NCBI RefSeq assembly: GCF_900116135.1
Contig: NZ_FOZX01000003.1
Coordinates: 620,001-684,000 of the forward strand
Direction: 5' to 3'
Source: Saccharopolyspora flava
GTDB lineage: Bacteria; Actinomycetota; Actinomycetes; Mycobacteriales; Pseudonocardiaceae
Length of the DNA: 64,000 nucleotides
This document shows, one piece after another, positions 27,715 to 37,388 of the stretch. The notes under the pieces were generated by a model. It searched no databases. It was not told where the DNA came from and saw only the letters and a program-made list of their open reading frames with translations. The stretch's first letter is position 1; each line of letters opens with the position of its first letter. A program made the position numbers and the translations under genes.

Positions 27715-28365
27715 GTGCAAGTCATCATCGACAACCTGCCGCTGTACCTGAGCGGCCTCGTGCGCACCTTGGAGATCTGCCTGCTGGCGGGTCTGCTCGC
27801 GCTGGTCATCGGCACCATCGCGGCCGGTTTCCGGGTCTCCCCGCTGCCGCCGCTGCGGGCGGCCGGGACCAGCTGGGTCACCGTGCTGCGCAACTGCCCG
27901 CTGACCGTGGTGCTGTTCTTCATGGCCTTCGGGCTGCCGGAGCTGGGGATCAACGGCTCCTACTTCTGGTTCGGCACGATCGGCCTGGCGCTGTACACCT
28001 CGGCGTTCGTGTGCGAGGCGATCCGCAGCGGGATCAACGCCGTCCCGCCCGGTCAGGCCGAGGCCGCCAGGGCGGTGGGCCTGACCTTCGGCCAGTCGCT
28101 GTCGCTGGTCGTGCTGCCGCAGGCGGTGCGCACCGTGGTGCCCCCGCTGGGCAACGTGATCATCGCGATGATCAAGAACTCGGCGCTGGTCGGTGCCTTC
28201 GGCGTCGGCGGCGACCTGTTCTCGGTCGGCGACACGCTGACCTCGGCGCGCGGCCTGGCCGCGCTGCCGGTGCTGCTCGGCGTGGTGCTGTTCTACCTGG
28301 TGCTCACCATCCCGGCCGGCCTGCTGCTGGGATACCTGGAGCGGAAGGTGGCGATCGCGCGATGA
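27715..28365 (+). CDS. gluC: Amino-acid ABC transporter permease
   Basis: One of two permeases, 216 residues with about five membrane helices. The cytoplasmic coupling loop EAARAVGLTFGQSLSLVVLPQ is the HisM/GlnP-type EAA motif. I start at GTG 27715 (VQVIIDNLPLYL), with GGAG 8 bases upstream; the TTG at 27682 would place 11 odd residues ahead of it. The stop overlaps the gluD start (ATGA). Confidence 0.92.
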   Translation: MQVIIDNLPLYLSGLVRTLEICLLAGLLALVIGTIAAGFRVSPLPPLRAAGTSWVTVLRNCPLTVVLFFMAFGLPELGINGSYFWFGTIGLALYTSAFVCEAIRSGINAVPPGQAEAARAVGLTFGQSLSLVVLPQAVRTVVPPLGNVIIAMIKNSALVGAFGVGGDLFSVGDTLTSARGLAALPVLLGVVLFYLVLTIPAGLLLGYLERKVAIAR

Positions 28366-29234
28366 CCAACTCGGTTCTCTACGAAGCCCCCGGACCGCAG
28401 GCCAAGCGCCGCTCGCTGGTGGCCAGCGCGGTCGTCGGCCTGCTGCTGCTCGCGGTCGTCGGCTGGGTGCTCTACACGCTGGGCACGCAGGGGCAGCTGA
28501 CCGCCGAGAAGTGGGGTCCGCTGCTGGACCCGACCAACGGCACGTTCACCGCGCTGTGGGGCCTGCTGGGCACCGGCCTGCTGGGCACGCTCACCGCGGC
28601 CGCGCTGGCGATGGCGTTCTCGCTGGTCATCGGCACGCTGCTGGCGATCACCCGGGTCGTGAGCGCGCCCTGGTACCGCTGGCTGGTGGTCGGCGTGGTC
28701 GAGCTGCTGCGCGGCATCCCGGTCGTGATCATGGTCTTCTTCGCCTTCCGGGTGCTGCCCTCGGTCGGCCTGGACCTGCCGCCGATGTGGTTCCTGGTGA
28801 TCGGCCTGACCGCGTACAACTCGGTGATCATCGCCGAGATCGTGCGCGCCGGGATCCTGGCGCTGCCCAAGGGGCAGAGCGAGGCGGCCTACGCGATCGG
28901 ACTGCGCCGGGGTCAGGTGCTGAGCTCGGTGCTGCTGCCGCAGGCGTTCCGGGCGATGCTGCCCGCGCTGATCAGCCAGCTCGTGGTGATCGTCAAGGAC
29001 ACCTCGCTGGGCTTCATCGTCGCCTACGTCGACGTGGTCCGGGAGGCGCAGGTGATCATCCAGAACCTGAGCAACCCGATCCAGACCTACGTCGTGGTCG
29101 GCGCGATCTTCATCCTGATCAACTACGCGTTGAGCAGGCTGGCGACCTACACCGAGCGCCGCCTCAGCCAGGGCCGCAAGGGCAAGCTGGGCAAGGTCGA
29201 GGCCGCCGAGGGCGCCGAGACCGCCCGGGTGTGA
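28362..29234 (+). CDS. gluD: Amino-acid ABC transporter permease
   Basis: The second permease, 290 residues. It has an extended N-terminus with an additional membrane helix (SLVASAVVGLLLLAVVGWVLY), as is typical of GluD, then the permease domain with the EAA loop EAAYAIGLRRGQVLSSVLLPQ. The C-terminal tail is basic then acidic (RKGKLGKVEAAEGAE). It overlaps gluC by 4 bases, so the two are translationally coupled. A 19-bp terminator follows. Confidence 0.93.
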   Translation: MTNSVLYEAPGPQAKRRSLVASAVVGLLLLAVVGWVLYTLGTQGQLTAEKWGPLLDPTNGTFTALWGLLGTGLLGTLTAAALAMAFSLVIGTLLAITRVVSAPWYRWLVVGVVELLRGIPVVIMVFFAFRVLPSVGLDLPPMWFLVIGLTAYNSVIIAEIVRAGILALPKGQSEAAYAIGLRRGQVLSSVLLPQAFRAMLPALISQLVVIVKDTSLGFIVAYVDVVREAQVIIQNLSNPIQTYVVVGAIFILINYALSRLATYTERRLSQGRKGKLGKVEAAEGAETARV

Positions 29235-29246
29235 GCTCCACCCGAT

Positions 29247-29289
29247 GAAGCGGGGCGCCTCCCACACCGCGTGGGAGGCGCCCCGCTTC
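29247..29289. terminator. Bidirectional terminator after gluABCD
   Basis: A perfect 19-bp stem (29247-29265 with 29271-29289), 5-base loop, starting 12 bases after the gluD stop and adjoining the stop of the convergent binding-protein gene. Confidence 0.85.
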
Positions 29290-29290
29290 G

Positions 29291-29884
29291 TCATGGCCGG
29301 GCCGAGATGCCCTGGGGTGTCAGGTTCGCGTCGGCGAGGCGTTGCCAGGTGCCGTCGGCGACCGCGGCCTGGAGCATTCCCCGGAGCTCGTCGGCGAGCT
29401 TGGGGTCGTCGGACTTGATGACCAGGTTCCGCTCGGTGTCGGTGACCGCGTAGGGGATCTGGGTGAGCTGCGGGACGTCGGCGGTGCCGCCGAGCAGGAC
29501 GTCGACGTTGCCCGCGCCGACCGCGTCGCGCAGCAGCGTCGGGGGCAGGCGGCGGAACTGCACCTGGGTGTCGGGGTTGAGGCCCATCCGCTGGGCCAGG
29601 TCGCGGGCGAGGTCGGCGTCGAAGCCCCGGTACCCGCCCGCCGGGTCGCGGGTGACGAACGCGGGCTGGTCGGCGCGCACCCCCACCATCAGCTTCTTGC
29701 GCTGCTTGATCGCCGTCAGCGTCGGCGAGCTGCCCAGCTCCACGTCGCTTCCCGCGGCGGGGTCCGGCGCGGGGGCCGGAGGCTGCTGGACGGGCGGAGC
29801 GGGTGGTGGCGCGGCGGGTTCCGCGTGCCCGCATCCGGCCAGAACGACGGCCAGCGCCGCCACTGAGAGCAGGCGAATCCTCAC
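29291..29884 (-). CDS. Short SBP_bac_3-like lipoprotein, apparently lacking lobe II
   Basis: A 197-residue putative lipoprotein (LLSVAALAVVLAGCGH, lipidated Cys in LAGC) with a Pro/Ala-rich linker, then SBP_bac_3-like sequence: LMVGVRADQPAFVTRD, GYRGFDADLARDLAQRMGL and AVGAGNVDVLLGG. The text then jumps to what is normally the C-terminal return to lobe I, NLVIKSDDPKLADELRGML. Compared with GluB next door, about 80-100 residues of hinge and lobe II are absent, yet the frame is intact. It may be a ligand-sensing remnant or a decayed importer subunit. The GTG at 29884 has AAGGAG 5 bases upstream. It converges on gluD. Confidence 0.75.
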   Translation of the reverse strand: MRIRLLSVAALAVVLAGCGHAEPAAPPPAPPVQQPPAPAPDPAAGSDVELGSSPTLTAIKQRKKLMVGVRADQPAFVTRDPAGGYRGFDADLARDLAQRMGLNPDTQVQFRRLPPTLLRDAVGAGNVDVLLGGTADVPQLTQIPYAVTDTERNLVIKSDDPKLADELRGMLQAAVADGTWQRLADANLTPQGISARP

Positions 29885-30063
29885 AACCACTCCTTCACCA
29901 TCGGGGCGTCGCCGACCATGATCGCGCACCCGCCGTGGCCTGCGGGAACGCATTCCCCTCTACTGGATCGATTGTGAAATCCAGGCCACACCCACTAGTG
30001 TGACCGGCGCCATGTGGCGCCAACGTCGTCGCCCGTTTGTCCAGCTCAACCTCGGAGGCGATC

Positions 30064-31908
30064 ATGGCGCCGCTGCATCCCGTCGTGGATCAGGTCACTC
30101 GCCGCATCGCAGAACGCAGTGCGCAGACCCGCTCCGCCTACCTCGACCGCATCACCGCCGCAGCCGCGGAAGGCCCCGTCCGCGCCGAACTGCCCTGCAG
30201 CAACCTCGCGCACGGCTTCGCCGCCTGCAGCGGATCGGACCGGCTCGCCATCCGCGGCGCGCGCAAGCCCGGGGTGGCGATCGTGTCGGCCTACAACGAC
30301 ATGCTCTCCGCGCACCAGCCCTACGCCGAGTTCCCGGCGTGGCTGAAGGACTCCGTCCGCGAGGCGGGCGGCGTCGCGCAGTTCGCCGGTGGCGTGCCCG
30401 CGATGTGCGACGGCATCACGCAGGGCCGCACCGGCATGGAGCTGTCGCTGTTCTCCCGCGACGTGATCGCGATGGCCACCGGCGTCGCGCTGTCCCACGA
30501 GATGTTCGACGGGGCGCTGCTGCTCGGGGTGTGCGACAAGATCGTGCCTGGCCTGCTGATCGGGGCGCTGTCCTTCGGGCACCTGCCGACGCTGCTGGTG
30601 CCCGCCGGGCCGATGCCGTCCGGGCTGCCGAACCGGGAGAAGAGCCGCATCCGGCAGCTGTTCGCCGAGGGCAAGGCCACCCGGGAGGACCTGCTGGAGG
30701 CCGAGTCCGCCTCCTACCACTCCCCCGGCACCTGCACGTTCTACGGAACCGCCAACTCCAACCAGCTGGTCGTCGAGGTCATGGGCCTGCACCTGCCCGG
30801 GTCGAGCTTCGTGCCGCCGGGCACCCCGCTGCGCAAGGCGCTGACCGAGGAGGCCGGGCGGCAGGTCGTGCGGCTCGGCCAGGACGAGCAGCGCACGCCG
30901 ATCGGCGAAGTCCTCGACGAGAAGGCGATCGTCAACGGGGTCGTCGCGCTGCTGGCCACCGGCGGCTCCACCAACCACACGCTGCACCTGCCGGCCATCG
31001 CCGCCGCCGCGGGGATCGAGCTGACCTGGGACGACTTCTCCGACCTGTCGGCGGTCGTGCCGTCGCTGGGCAAGGTCTACCCGAACGGTTCGGCCGACAT
31101 CAACCACTTCGCGGCGGCGGGCGGCGTGCAGACGCTGGTCGGTGAGCTGCTCGACGCGGGCCTGCTGCACGCCGACGTGCGCACCGTCGCGGGCCCCGGC
31201 CTCGACCGCTACCGGCAGCAGCCGTTCCTCGACGACGGCGAGCTGGTGTGGCGGGACGCGCCCGCGAAGAGCCTCGACACCGAGGTGCTGCGCGGCGTCG
31301 ACGAACCGTTCGCGCCCGACGGCGGCCTCCGGGTGCTGGAGGGCAACCTCGGCCGCGCGGTGATCAAGGTGTCGGCGGTGGCCGCCGAGCACCGCGCCGT
31401 GACCGCACCGGCGCGGGTCTTCGACGACCAGCACGCCTTCAGCGCGGCCTTCTCCGCCGGGGAGATCGACCACGACGTCGTCGTGGTCATCCGCAACCAG
31501 GGCCCGCAGGCCAACGGCATGCCCGAGCTGCACGGGCTCACCCCCGCCCTGGGGGTGCTGATGGATCGCGGCCACCAGGTCGCGCTGGTCACCGACGGCC
31601 GCATGTCGGGCGCCTCCGGCAAGATCCCGGCCGCCATCCAGCTCACCCCGGAGGCCACCGCGGGCGGACCGCTGGCGCGGATCCAGGACGGCGACGTGCT
31701 CCGGCTCGACGCCGACCGCGGCACGCTGGAAGCCCTCGTGCCCGACGACGAGCTCGCCGCCCGGCAGCCCGCAGCGGGTGCGAACCCCGCTCCGTTCGGC
31801 ACCGGGCGCGAGCTGTTCGCCGCGTTCCGCCAGGCCGTCGGCCGCGCCGACCAGGGCGCGAGCGTGTTCGGGCAGGCGCAGCCGCGAACCGACCAGGTGC
31901 GAGCATGA
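30064..31908 (+). CDS. edd: Phosphogluconate dehydratase
   Basis: Edd dehydrates 6-phosphogluconate to KDPG in the Entner-Doudoroff pathway. The 614-residue protein belongs to the IlvD/Edd family, with Fe-S cluster cysteines expected in [20 protein letters not shown] and GVCDKIVPG, and [15 protein letters not shown] near the C-terminus. Length and motifs favour Edd over dihydroxy-acid dehydratase, as does the overlapping eda gene. The ATG at 30064 follows GGAGG at about 6 bases. It is divergent from the short binding protein over 180 bases. Confidence 0.95.
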   Translation: MAPLHPVVDQVTRRIAERSAQTRSAYLDRITAAAAEGPVRAELPCSNLAHGFAACSGSDRLAIRGARKPGVAIVSAYNDMLSAHQPYAEFPAWLKDSVREAGGVAQFAGGVPAMCDGITQGRTGMELSLFSRDVIAMATGVALSHEMFDGALLLGVCDKIVPGLLIGALSFGHLPTLLVPAGPMPSGLPNREKSRIRQLFAEGKATREDLLEAESASYHSPGTCTFYGTANSNQLVVEVMGLHLPGSSFVPPGTPLRKALTEEAGRQVVRLGQDEQRTPIGEVLDEKAIVNGVVALLATGGSTNHTLHLPAIAAAAGIELTWDDFSDLSAVVPSLGKVYPNGSADINHFAAAGGVQTLVGELLDAGLLHADVRTVAGPGLDRYRQQPFLDDGELVWRDAPAKSLDTEVLRGVDEPFAPDGGLRVLEGNLGRAVIKVSAVAAEHRAVTAPARVFDDQHAFSAAFSAGEIDHDVVVVIRNQGPQANGMPELHGLTPALGVLMDRGHQVALVTDGRMSGASGKIPAAIQLTPEATAGGPLARIQDGDVLRLDADRGTLEALVPDDELAARQPAAGANPAPFGTGRELFAAFRQAVGRADQGASVFGQAQPRTDQVRA

Positions 31909-32573
31909 CCAGCGGCGGAACCACCGCCCTGACGCGATTGGAATCGAAGATGAACACCGCAGCCGACGTGTTCGACCTGGCTCCCGTGGTGCCGGTCGTG
32001 GCTCTCGACGACGTCGAGCACGCCGTTCCGCTGGCCGAAGCGCTGCTGCGCGGCGGGATCCGGACCATCGAGGTCACCCTGCGCACCCCGGCCGGGCTCC
32101 CCGCGATCGAGCGGATCGCCGCCGAGGTTCCCGACATGGTCGCCGGGGCCGGCACCATCACCGAGATCGGGCAGGCCAAGCAGGCCGCCGACGCCGGTGC
32201 CCGCTACCTGGTCACGCCGGGCACGACCGACCGGCTGCTGGACGACCTGGACGCCTCCGGCGTGCCGTACCTGGCGGGTGCGGGAACGGTGTCGGAGGCG
32301 ATGCGGCTGGCCGAGCGCGGGGCGAGCGCGATGAAGTTCTTCCCCGCCGAGCCCAGCGGCGGCGTGCCGTTCCTCAAGGGCATCGCCGGTCCGCTGCCGC
32401 AGCTGCGGTTCTGCCCGACCGGCGGAATCAGCCCGGCGACCGCCCCGGACTACCTGGCGCTGCCCAACGTCGGCTGCGTCGGCGGTTCCTGGCTCGCGCC
32501 GAAGGACCTGCTCGCCGCGGGCGACTGGGCCCGGATCGAGCAGCTGGCCGCCGAAGCCGCCGCCCTCCGCTGA
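31905..32573 (+). CDS. eda: KDPG aldolase
   Basis: Eda splits 2-keto-3-deoxy-6-phosphogluconate to pyruvate and glyceraldehyde 3-phosphate. The 222-residue TIM-barrel enzyme shows the catalytic Glu in TIEVTLRT, the Schiff-base Lys in AMKFFPAE and the phosphate-binding CPTGGIS. Its ATG overlaps the edd stop (ATGA), so the two are coupled; an internal ATG at 31950 is a less likely start. A repeat-type hairpin follows. Confidence 0.95.
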   Translation: MTSGGTTALTRLESKMNTAADVFDLAPVVPVVALDDVEHAVPLAEALLRGGIRTIEVTLRTPAGLPAIERIAAEVPDMVAGAGTITEIGQAKQAADAGARYLVTPGTTDRLLDDLDASGVPYLAGAGTVSEAMRLAERGASAMKFFPAEPSGGVPFLKGIAGPLPQLRFCPTGGISPATAPDYLALPNVGCVGGSWLAPKDLLAAGDWARIEQLAAEAAALR

Positions 32574-32604
32574 CCGGCACCCGCTCCCGAGCAGGTGCCC
32601 TCGT

Positions 32605-32669
32605 CGAAAACCCCGGTTTTCATCGCGTCGAAAACTGCCGCATTCGTCGCGTGAAAACCGGGGTTTTCG
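32605..32669. terminator. GAAAACC/GGTTTTC-type bidirectional terminator, copy 1
   Basis: An 18-bp perfect inverted repeat, CGAAAACCCCGGTTTTCA at 32605-32622 with its complement at 32652-32669. Each arm can fold on itself as well. A third partial copy (TCGAAAAC) lies in the loop at 32628-32635. It sits between convergent eda and HAD genes; the same core occurs at 44695. Confidence 0.7.
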
Positions 32670-33326
32670 TCACGGGGTGAGGAGGGCGAGGGCTTGGGGG
32701 ATGGAGTCGACGACCGGGTGGCCGGCGGTCTCCAGCTTGGCGCGGTCCATGACCCCGGTGGTGACGAGGACGCAGCGGGCGCCCGCCTCGTCGGCGGCGT
32801 GGGCGTCGTCGAGGACGTCACCGATGAGGACCACCTCGGCCGGGTCCAGCTGCTGGGCCCGCAGGTGTTCGCGCAGGTGCGCGGCCTTCGAACCGCCGCC
32901 GATCGAGCTGCGCAGGCCGTCCATCCGGGCGAAGCGCTCGTGCAGTCCCCTGGCGGTGACGAGGTCGACCAGCTCGTCGTGGAACCACATCGACAGCAGC
33001 GACTGCGAGCCACCCGCCGCGGCCCAGTCGTCCAAGGCGTGCGGGACCCCTTCGGCCATGCCGCACGTGTCGAGGAGCCCGCGGTAGTTGTCGTGGTAGA
33101 GCACGTCGATGCGCGCCCAGTCCTGGTCGTCCAGCTCGCGGCGCAGCAGCTGCTCGTAGCACTTCGACAGCGGCCGCTCGTACAGCGAGCGCCACTCGTC
33201 GATGTCGATGTGCTCGCGGTCGAAGGCCGTGCACACCTCGTTGACCGCGGACACCACGGCGTGGTTGTCGTCGAGGAGCGTTCCGTTCCAGTCCCACACG
33301 ATGTGCTGGGGGCTCGACTTGGTCAT
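32670..33326 (-). CDS. HAD-family hydrolase
   Basis: A 218-residue phosphatase-type HAD protein. Motif I is DWNGTLLDD with the nucleophilic Asp, motif II is around LLSMW, and motif IV is IGDVLDDAHAA. The helical cap between (about residues 20-95) is of the phosphoglycolate-phosphatase kind. The substrate is unknown. ATG 33326 (MTKSSPQHIVWDWNG) is the family start; the longer frame upstream is Arg/Ser-rich and spurious. It converges on eda. Confidence 0.85.
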   Translation of the reverse strand: MTKSSPQHIVWDWNGTLLDDNHAVVSAVNEVCTAFDREHIDIDEWRSLYERPLSKCYEQLLRRELDDQDWARIDVLYHDNYRGLLDTCGMAEGVPHALDDWAAAGGSQSLLSMWFHDELVDLVTARGLHERFARMDGLRSSIGGGSKAAHLREHLRAQQLDPAEVVLIGDVLDDAHAADEAGARCVLVTTGVMDRAKLETAGHPVVDSIPQALALLTP

Positions 33327-33378
33327 GACCACGGACCCTACGACGCACCACCGACTTTCTGGTACCCGCGTCCCACGG

Positions 33379-34074
33379 TCAGAGAACTCCGGTGAACCGC
33401 ACCGGTTCCTGGGAGTAGGCCGGTTGCACCTCGACCTGCAGCTCACCGGGCTCGCTGCTGATCTCGAAGACCACGTCGTAGGCGATGTCGCCGCCCGGTG
33501 ACAGCTGCGCGACCGGGACCGGGTCGCCCGCGCCAAAGTGCTGCTTGGCGACGCGTCCGCGATGGGTGACGGTGATCGTGGCGGTCACGACGTGGTAGGC
33601 GTCCGGACCGCCGTTGTGCACCGCGACGGCGAACTGGACGTGCCGCATGCCCTCGGGAGGGCGGGAGAACTCGCTGGTCTCGACGTACGGGACCGGCGGC
33701 AGGACGCTGATCGTCCGGCCGTCGGGCCAGGTGTGCCGCTCGCCGAACGGCAACCGGACCGGTGGGGCGGGAGCCGCCGGGCTCGGCGTCCGGTTCCCGG
33801 CGAAGCGGTCGACGACCGCCGCACCCGAGAGCACCAGTGCCGCCACGCACAGCACCGCACCGATCGAGGCGAGGACCTTCCGGTCCCCGACCAGCGCGAT
33901 CACGGCCACCACCAGGCCGAGGAGCGCGACCGCCACCGTCGCGACGGCGCTGATGGGCAGGACCGATCCGCACAGCGCCAGGGCGCCGAGCAGCAGCGCC
34001 GCGATCGCCAGGACACCGAACTTCGGCTTGGGCGGCGGTAAGTACGGGTTCCGGGTGCTCGCGGCTTGACCCAC
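33379..34074 (-). CDS. Membrane protein with an extracellular DUF4352-like domain
   Basis: A 231-residue protein: a short Pro-rich cytosolic start (NPYLPPPKPKFG), three membrane helices (VLAIAALLLGALALCGSVL, VATVAVALLGLVVAVIALV, IGAVLCVAALVLSGAAVV) and an extracellular beta-sandwich domain (HVQFAVAVHNGGPDAYHV, ISSEPGELQVEVQPAY) similar to DUF4352/telomeric-repeat-type immunoprotective folds. The function is unknown. GTG 34074 has GGGGG upstream. AGCCTA at 34136-34141 reads as a -10 TAGGCT on this strand. Confidence 0.75.
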   Translation of the reverse strand: MGQAASTRNPYLPPPKPKFGVLAIAALLLGALALCGSVLPISAVATVAVALLGLVVAVIALVGDRKVLASIGAVLCVAALVLSGAAVVDRFAGNRTPSPAAPAPPVRLPFGERHTWPDGRTISVLPPVPYVETSEFSRPPEGMRHVQFAVAVHNGGPDAYHVVTATITVTHRGRVAKQHFGAGDPVPVAQLSPGGDIAYDVVFEISSEPGELQVEVQPAYSQEPVRFTGVL

Positions 34075-34269
34075 TGGTGTCCCCCAGTCCGTCGAGCGCG
34101 CCGACGTCCGCTGCGCCGGTCCGCGCTGACGCAGCAGCCTAGGAAGACCGATCCGCCCTGATCGCGGGATTCGTCCGGCTTCACCCCAACGGCCCAGAAC
34201 CGTTCCAGCGCCCCGGAATCGAGTCAGCCGGAACGCATCAGCCGGACACGGGTCCGGGCCGGGACCGGG

Positions 34270-34899
34270 TCAGGGCAGGTCGAGGTCCGAGTCCGCCGCG
34301 GGGTCGCCGGCGTTCTCGATCTCCTCCTTGACGATCCGGTAGGCCAGACCTTCGGAGTAGCCCTTGCGGGCGAGCATGCCGACCAAGCGGCGCATCTTCG
34401 CGGTGTGCTCGACCGAACCCATGCCGCGCAGCTTGCGCTGCACGAGCTCGCGGGCCCGCTCGGCCTCCGCATCGCTGTCCACCGTGGACAGAGCGGACTC
34501 CACCAGGTGCTCGTCGATGCCCTTGCGACGCAGCTCGAAACCCAGCGCCTTGCGCCCCAAGCCCTGCGAGCGCTGGCGCTGGTTGACCCACTCCTCGGCG
34601 AAGGAGGCGTCGTCGACCAAGCCGGCGTCGACGAACTTCTGCAGCACGGCATCGGCGATCTCCTCGTCGATGTCCTTGCGCAGCAAGGCCTGCCGCAGTT
34701 CGAGACGGCTGCGCGCCCGGCTGGCCAGCAACCGGTACACCACGTCGCGAGCCTGGGCCGCGGAATCGTCCGGCTTGCGCGGCGGCTTCTCCCGCCCCGG
34801 AGCGGCCCCGTCCGGGGAAACCCCGTCCGGCGAGGCGTCCCGAGGTCCGGCGCCGGGGGTGCGACGACCGCTCCCCCGGCGCTGTCCTTCGTCGTTCAT
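34270..34899 (-). CDS. recX: Recombination regulator RecX
   Basis: RecX restrains RecA filaments. The 209-residue protein has a disordered Pro/Gly/Arg N-terminus of about 45 residues, then the three helical repeats of RecX (YRLLASRARSRLELRQAL, LVDDASFAEEWVNQRQRS, KALGFELRRKGI). It follows recA with a 17-base gap and probably shares its mRNA. I use ATG 34899; a TTG three codons upstream is possible. No ribosome site is strong. Confidence 0.93.
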   Translation of the reverse strand: MNDEGQRRGSGRRTPGAGPRDASPDGVSPDGAAPGREKPPRKPDDSAAQARDVVYRLLASRARSRLELRQALLRKDIDEEIADAVLQKFVDAGLVDDASFAEEWVNQRQRSQGLGRKALGFELRRKGIDEHLVESALSTVDSDAEAERARELVQRKLRGMGSVEHTAKMRRLVGMLARKGYSEGLAYRIVKEEIENAGDPAADSDLDLP

Positions 34900-34916
34900 C
34901 CGTGCCAAGGCGCGGA

Positions 34917-35972
<1,056 letters not shown>

Positions 35973-36051
35973 CGGGGTCCACCTCGGTGAAGTCTTCGAG
36001 TCGGGTCTTCGGCGACTCTCCAGTGCGGGCGAGTCGTTCACGTCGTTTCAG

Positions 36052-36074
36052 ACGCTACGGGCTGGGACCGACAA
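36052..36074 (-). promoter_or_regulatory. RecA-NDp-type promoter of recA
   Basis: On the minus strand TTGTCGGTC (36074-36066), an 8-base spacer and TAGCGT (36057-36052) match the LexA-independent DNA-damage promoter consensus TTGTCRGTG-N8-TAnnnT with one mismatch. It lies 80 bases upstream of the recA ATG. In mycobacteria this element is driven by PafBC. Confidence 0.75.
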
Positions 36075-36125
36075 TCCGGCTCGCGGGGTTTGCGGGCGCT
36101 CCCGGTCCCGTGGCACCCATACTAA

Positions 36126-36141
36126 GCGAACGGATGTTCGA
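36126..36141. promoter_or_regulatory. SOS (LexA) box upstream of recA
   Basis: GCGAACGGATGTTCGA matches TCGAAC-N4-GTTCGA except for the first base. It is 154 bases upstream of recA and 109 bases before the divergent DUF4383 gene. Confidence 0.8.
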
Positions 36142-36249
36142 GCATCGCACCGACACGCCGGTCGAATCACCTGGTCGTGTGATGATGCGATCAGCGAATC
36201 GCGCGAGCACACTCGGAACGACCTCGAGTTATTCCAGGAGGTGCTCACC

Positions 36250-36996
36250 ATGCGCATGGATCGCTACCTTCCGCCGGAGCACCCGCTGAACCGCTTCTAC
36301 CGGGTCGCCGCCGCCGTCTTCGGCGCGTGCCTGATGGCCTTCGGCGTGCTCGGGCTGGCCAACCGGGTGCCGCTGTTCACCACCGACGGCATCGACGTGC
36401 TGGGCCTGTCCAGCAACGGCCTGCTCGCCGTCGTCTCGATCGTCGTCGGCGCGGTCCTGGTCGCCGCGGCCGCCTGGGGCGGGGCCGTCTCCTCCACCAC
36501 CACGGCCGTCATCGGGGTGCTGTTCTTCCTGTCCGGGCTGGTCAACCTGGGCCTGATCAGCACGTCGTGGAACATCTTCGCCTTCGAGATGCAGAACGTG
36601 GTGTTCAGCTTCATCGCGGGCCTGGTGCTGATGTTCTTCGGCTTCTACGGCCGGGTCAGCGGCGGACTGCCGCAGGACAACCCCTACGTGCGCTACCGGC
36701 ACCACGAACCGCCGGTGCAGGAGGACCCCCGCTCGGTGCTCGCTGACGAGCGGCGGATCTCCGAGCTGGAACCGCTGTGCAACGACGAGATGGCCGTCGC
36801 CGAGGGGCACGCCACCCCCGAGCAGCAGCGACGGGTCGCCGCCGAGCGGATGAAGCACCTGCGCCAGGAGCGGCGCCGGGCCTACGAGCACTACCGCGAG
36901 TCCGGCCGCACCGACGAGCAGGAGATCAGCGCCCAGAACCCCTGGGCCGACTTCCAGGACGAGAAGGAACCGGAGAAGCCCAGCCCCGCGAGCTGA
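36250..36996 (+). CDS. DUF4383 membrane protein
   Basis: A 248-residue protein. The N-terminal 140 residues have four membrane helices (AAAVFGACLMAFGVLGLA, LLAVVSIVVGAVLVAAAAW, TTAVIGVLFFLSGLVNLGL, VVFSFIAGLVLMFFGFYG) as in DUF4383. A charged cytosolic tail of about 105 residues follows, rich in Arg/Glu helices (RVAAERMKHLRQERRRAYEH). The function is unknown. The ATG at 36250 is 8 bases after AGGAGG. It is divergent from recA across the damage-response promoter region, so co-regulation is possible. Confidence 0.8.
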   Translation: MRMDRYLPPEHPLNRFYRVAAAVFGACLMAFGVLGLANRVPLFTTDGIDVLGLSSNGLLAVVSIVVGAVLVAAAAWGGAVSSTTTAVIGVLFFLSGLVNLGLISTSWNIFAFEMQNVVFSFIAGLVLMFFGFYGRVSGGLPQDNPYVRYRHHEPPVQEDPRSVLADERRISELEPLCNDEMAVAEGHATPEQQRRVAAERMKHLRQERRRAYEHYRESGRTDEQEISAQNPWADFQDEKEPEKPSPAS

Positions 36997-36999
36997 GGG

Positions 37000-37194
37000 T
37001 CAGCGCCGCTCGGGCGGGACCTCGAAGGCCTCGCAGACCGCCGCCCAGACCTCCTTGGTCGTGCAGCCGGCCTCCAAGGCCTGGTCGACGGTGCGCCCGC
37101 CCAAGGACGAGAAGACGTGGTCCTGGGCGAGCATCTCGGACCTGACCCGGCCGAACTCCTCGGCCATGCGTTGGCGGAAAGCGGTGTGGCGCAT
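37000..37194 (-). CDS. DUF3046 protein
   Basis: A 64-residue cytosolic protein starting MRHTAFRQRMAEEFG, the standard DUF3046 opening, and containing GRTVDQALEAGCTTKEVWAAVC. In mycobacteria it follows recX/recA (Rv2738c). The function is unknown. It converges on DUF4383 with a 3-base gap and is divergent from the small membrane-protein gene at 37232. The longer frame upstream is not conserved. Confidence 0.88.
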   Translation of the reverse strand: MRHTAFRQRMAEEFGRVRSEMLAQDHVFSSLGGRTVDQALEAGCTTKEVWAAVCEAFEVPPERR

Positions 37195-37219
37195 CGTCGA
37201 CCAGCCTACGTCTCGCCCG

Positions 37220-37225
37220 TAGCCT
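37220..37225 (+). promoter_or_regulatory. -10 element for a likely leaderless small gene
   Basis: TAGCCT ends 6 bases before the GTG at 37232, the spacing expected when transcription starts at the start codon itself. There is no Shine-Dalgarno sequence in between. Confidence 0.5.
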
Positions 37226-37231
37226 GGTGGT

Positions 37232-37354
37232 GTGCTGCTCCTGCAGGCCGACCCGACCGGCATGTCCACACCCCTGGGCAAGCTCGTGATCGCCGCGACC
37301 CTGATCGCGGTGATCGTCCTGGCCATCCGCTTCTTCTGGCAGAACCGCCGCTAG
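37232..37354 (+). CDS. 40-residue single-helix membrane protein
   Basis: An uncatalogued small gene: VLLLQADPTGMSTPLGK, then one membrane helix (LVIAATLIAVIVLAIRFFW) and the basic end QNRR. It lies in the gap between DUF3046 and lhr, with a -10 element positioned for a leaderless transcript. Codon third positions are GC-rich, consistent with coding. The function is unknown; it may be co-transcribed with lhr, which begins 34 bases later. Confidence 0.65.
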   Translation: MLLLQADPTGMSTPLGKLVIAATLIAVIVLAIRFFWQNRR

Positions 37355-37388
37355 GCCGCCTGTCGGTGGTGTGGTCCAGCATGGGGAC

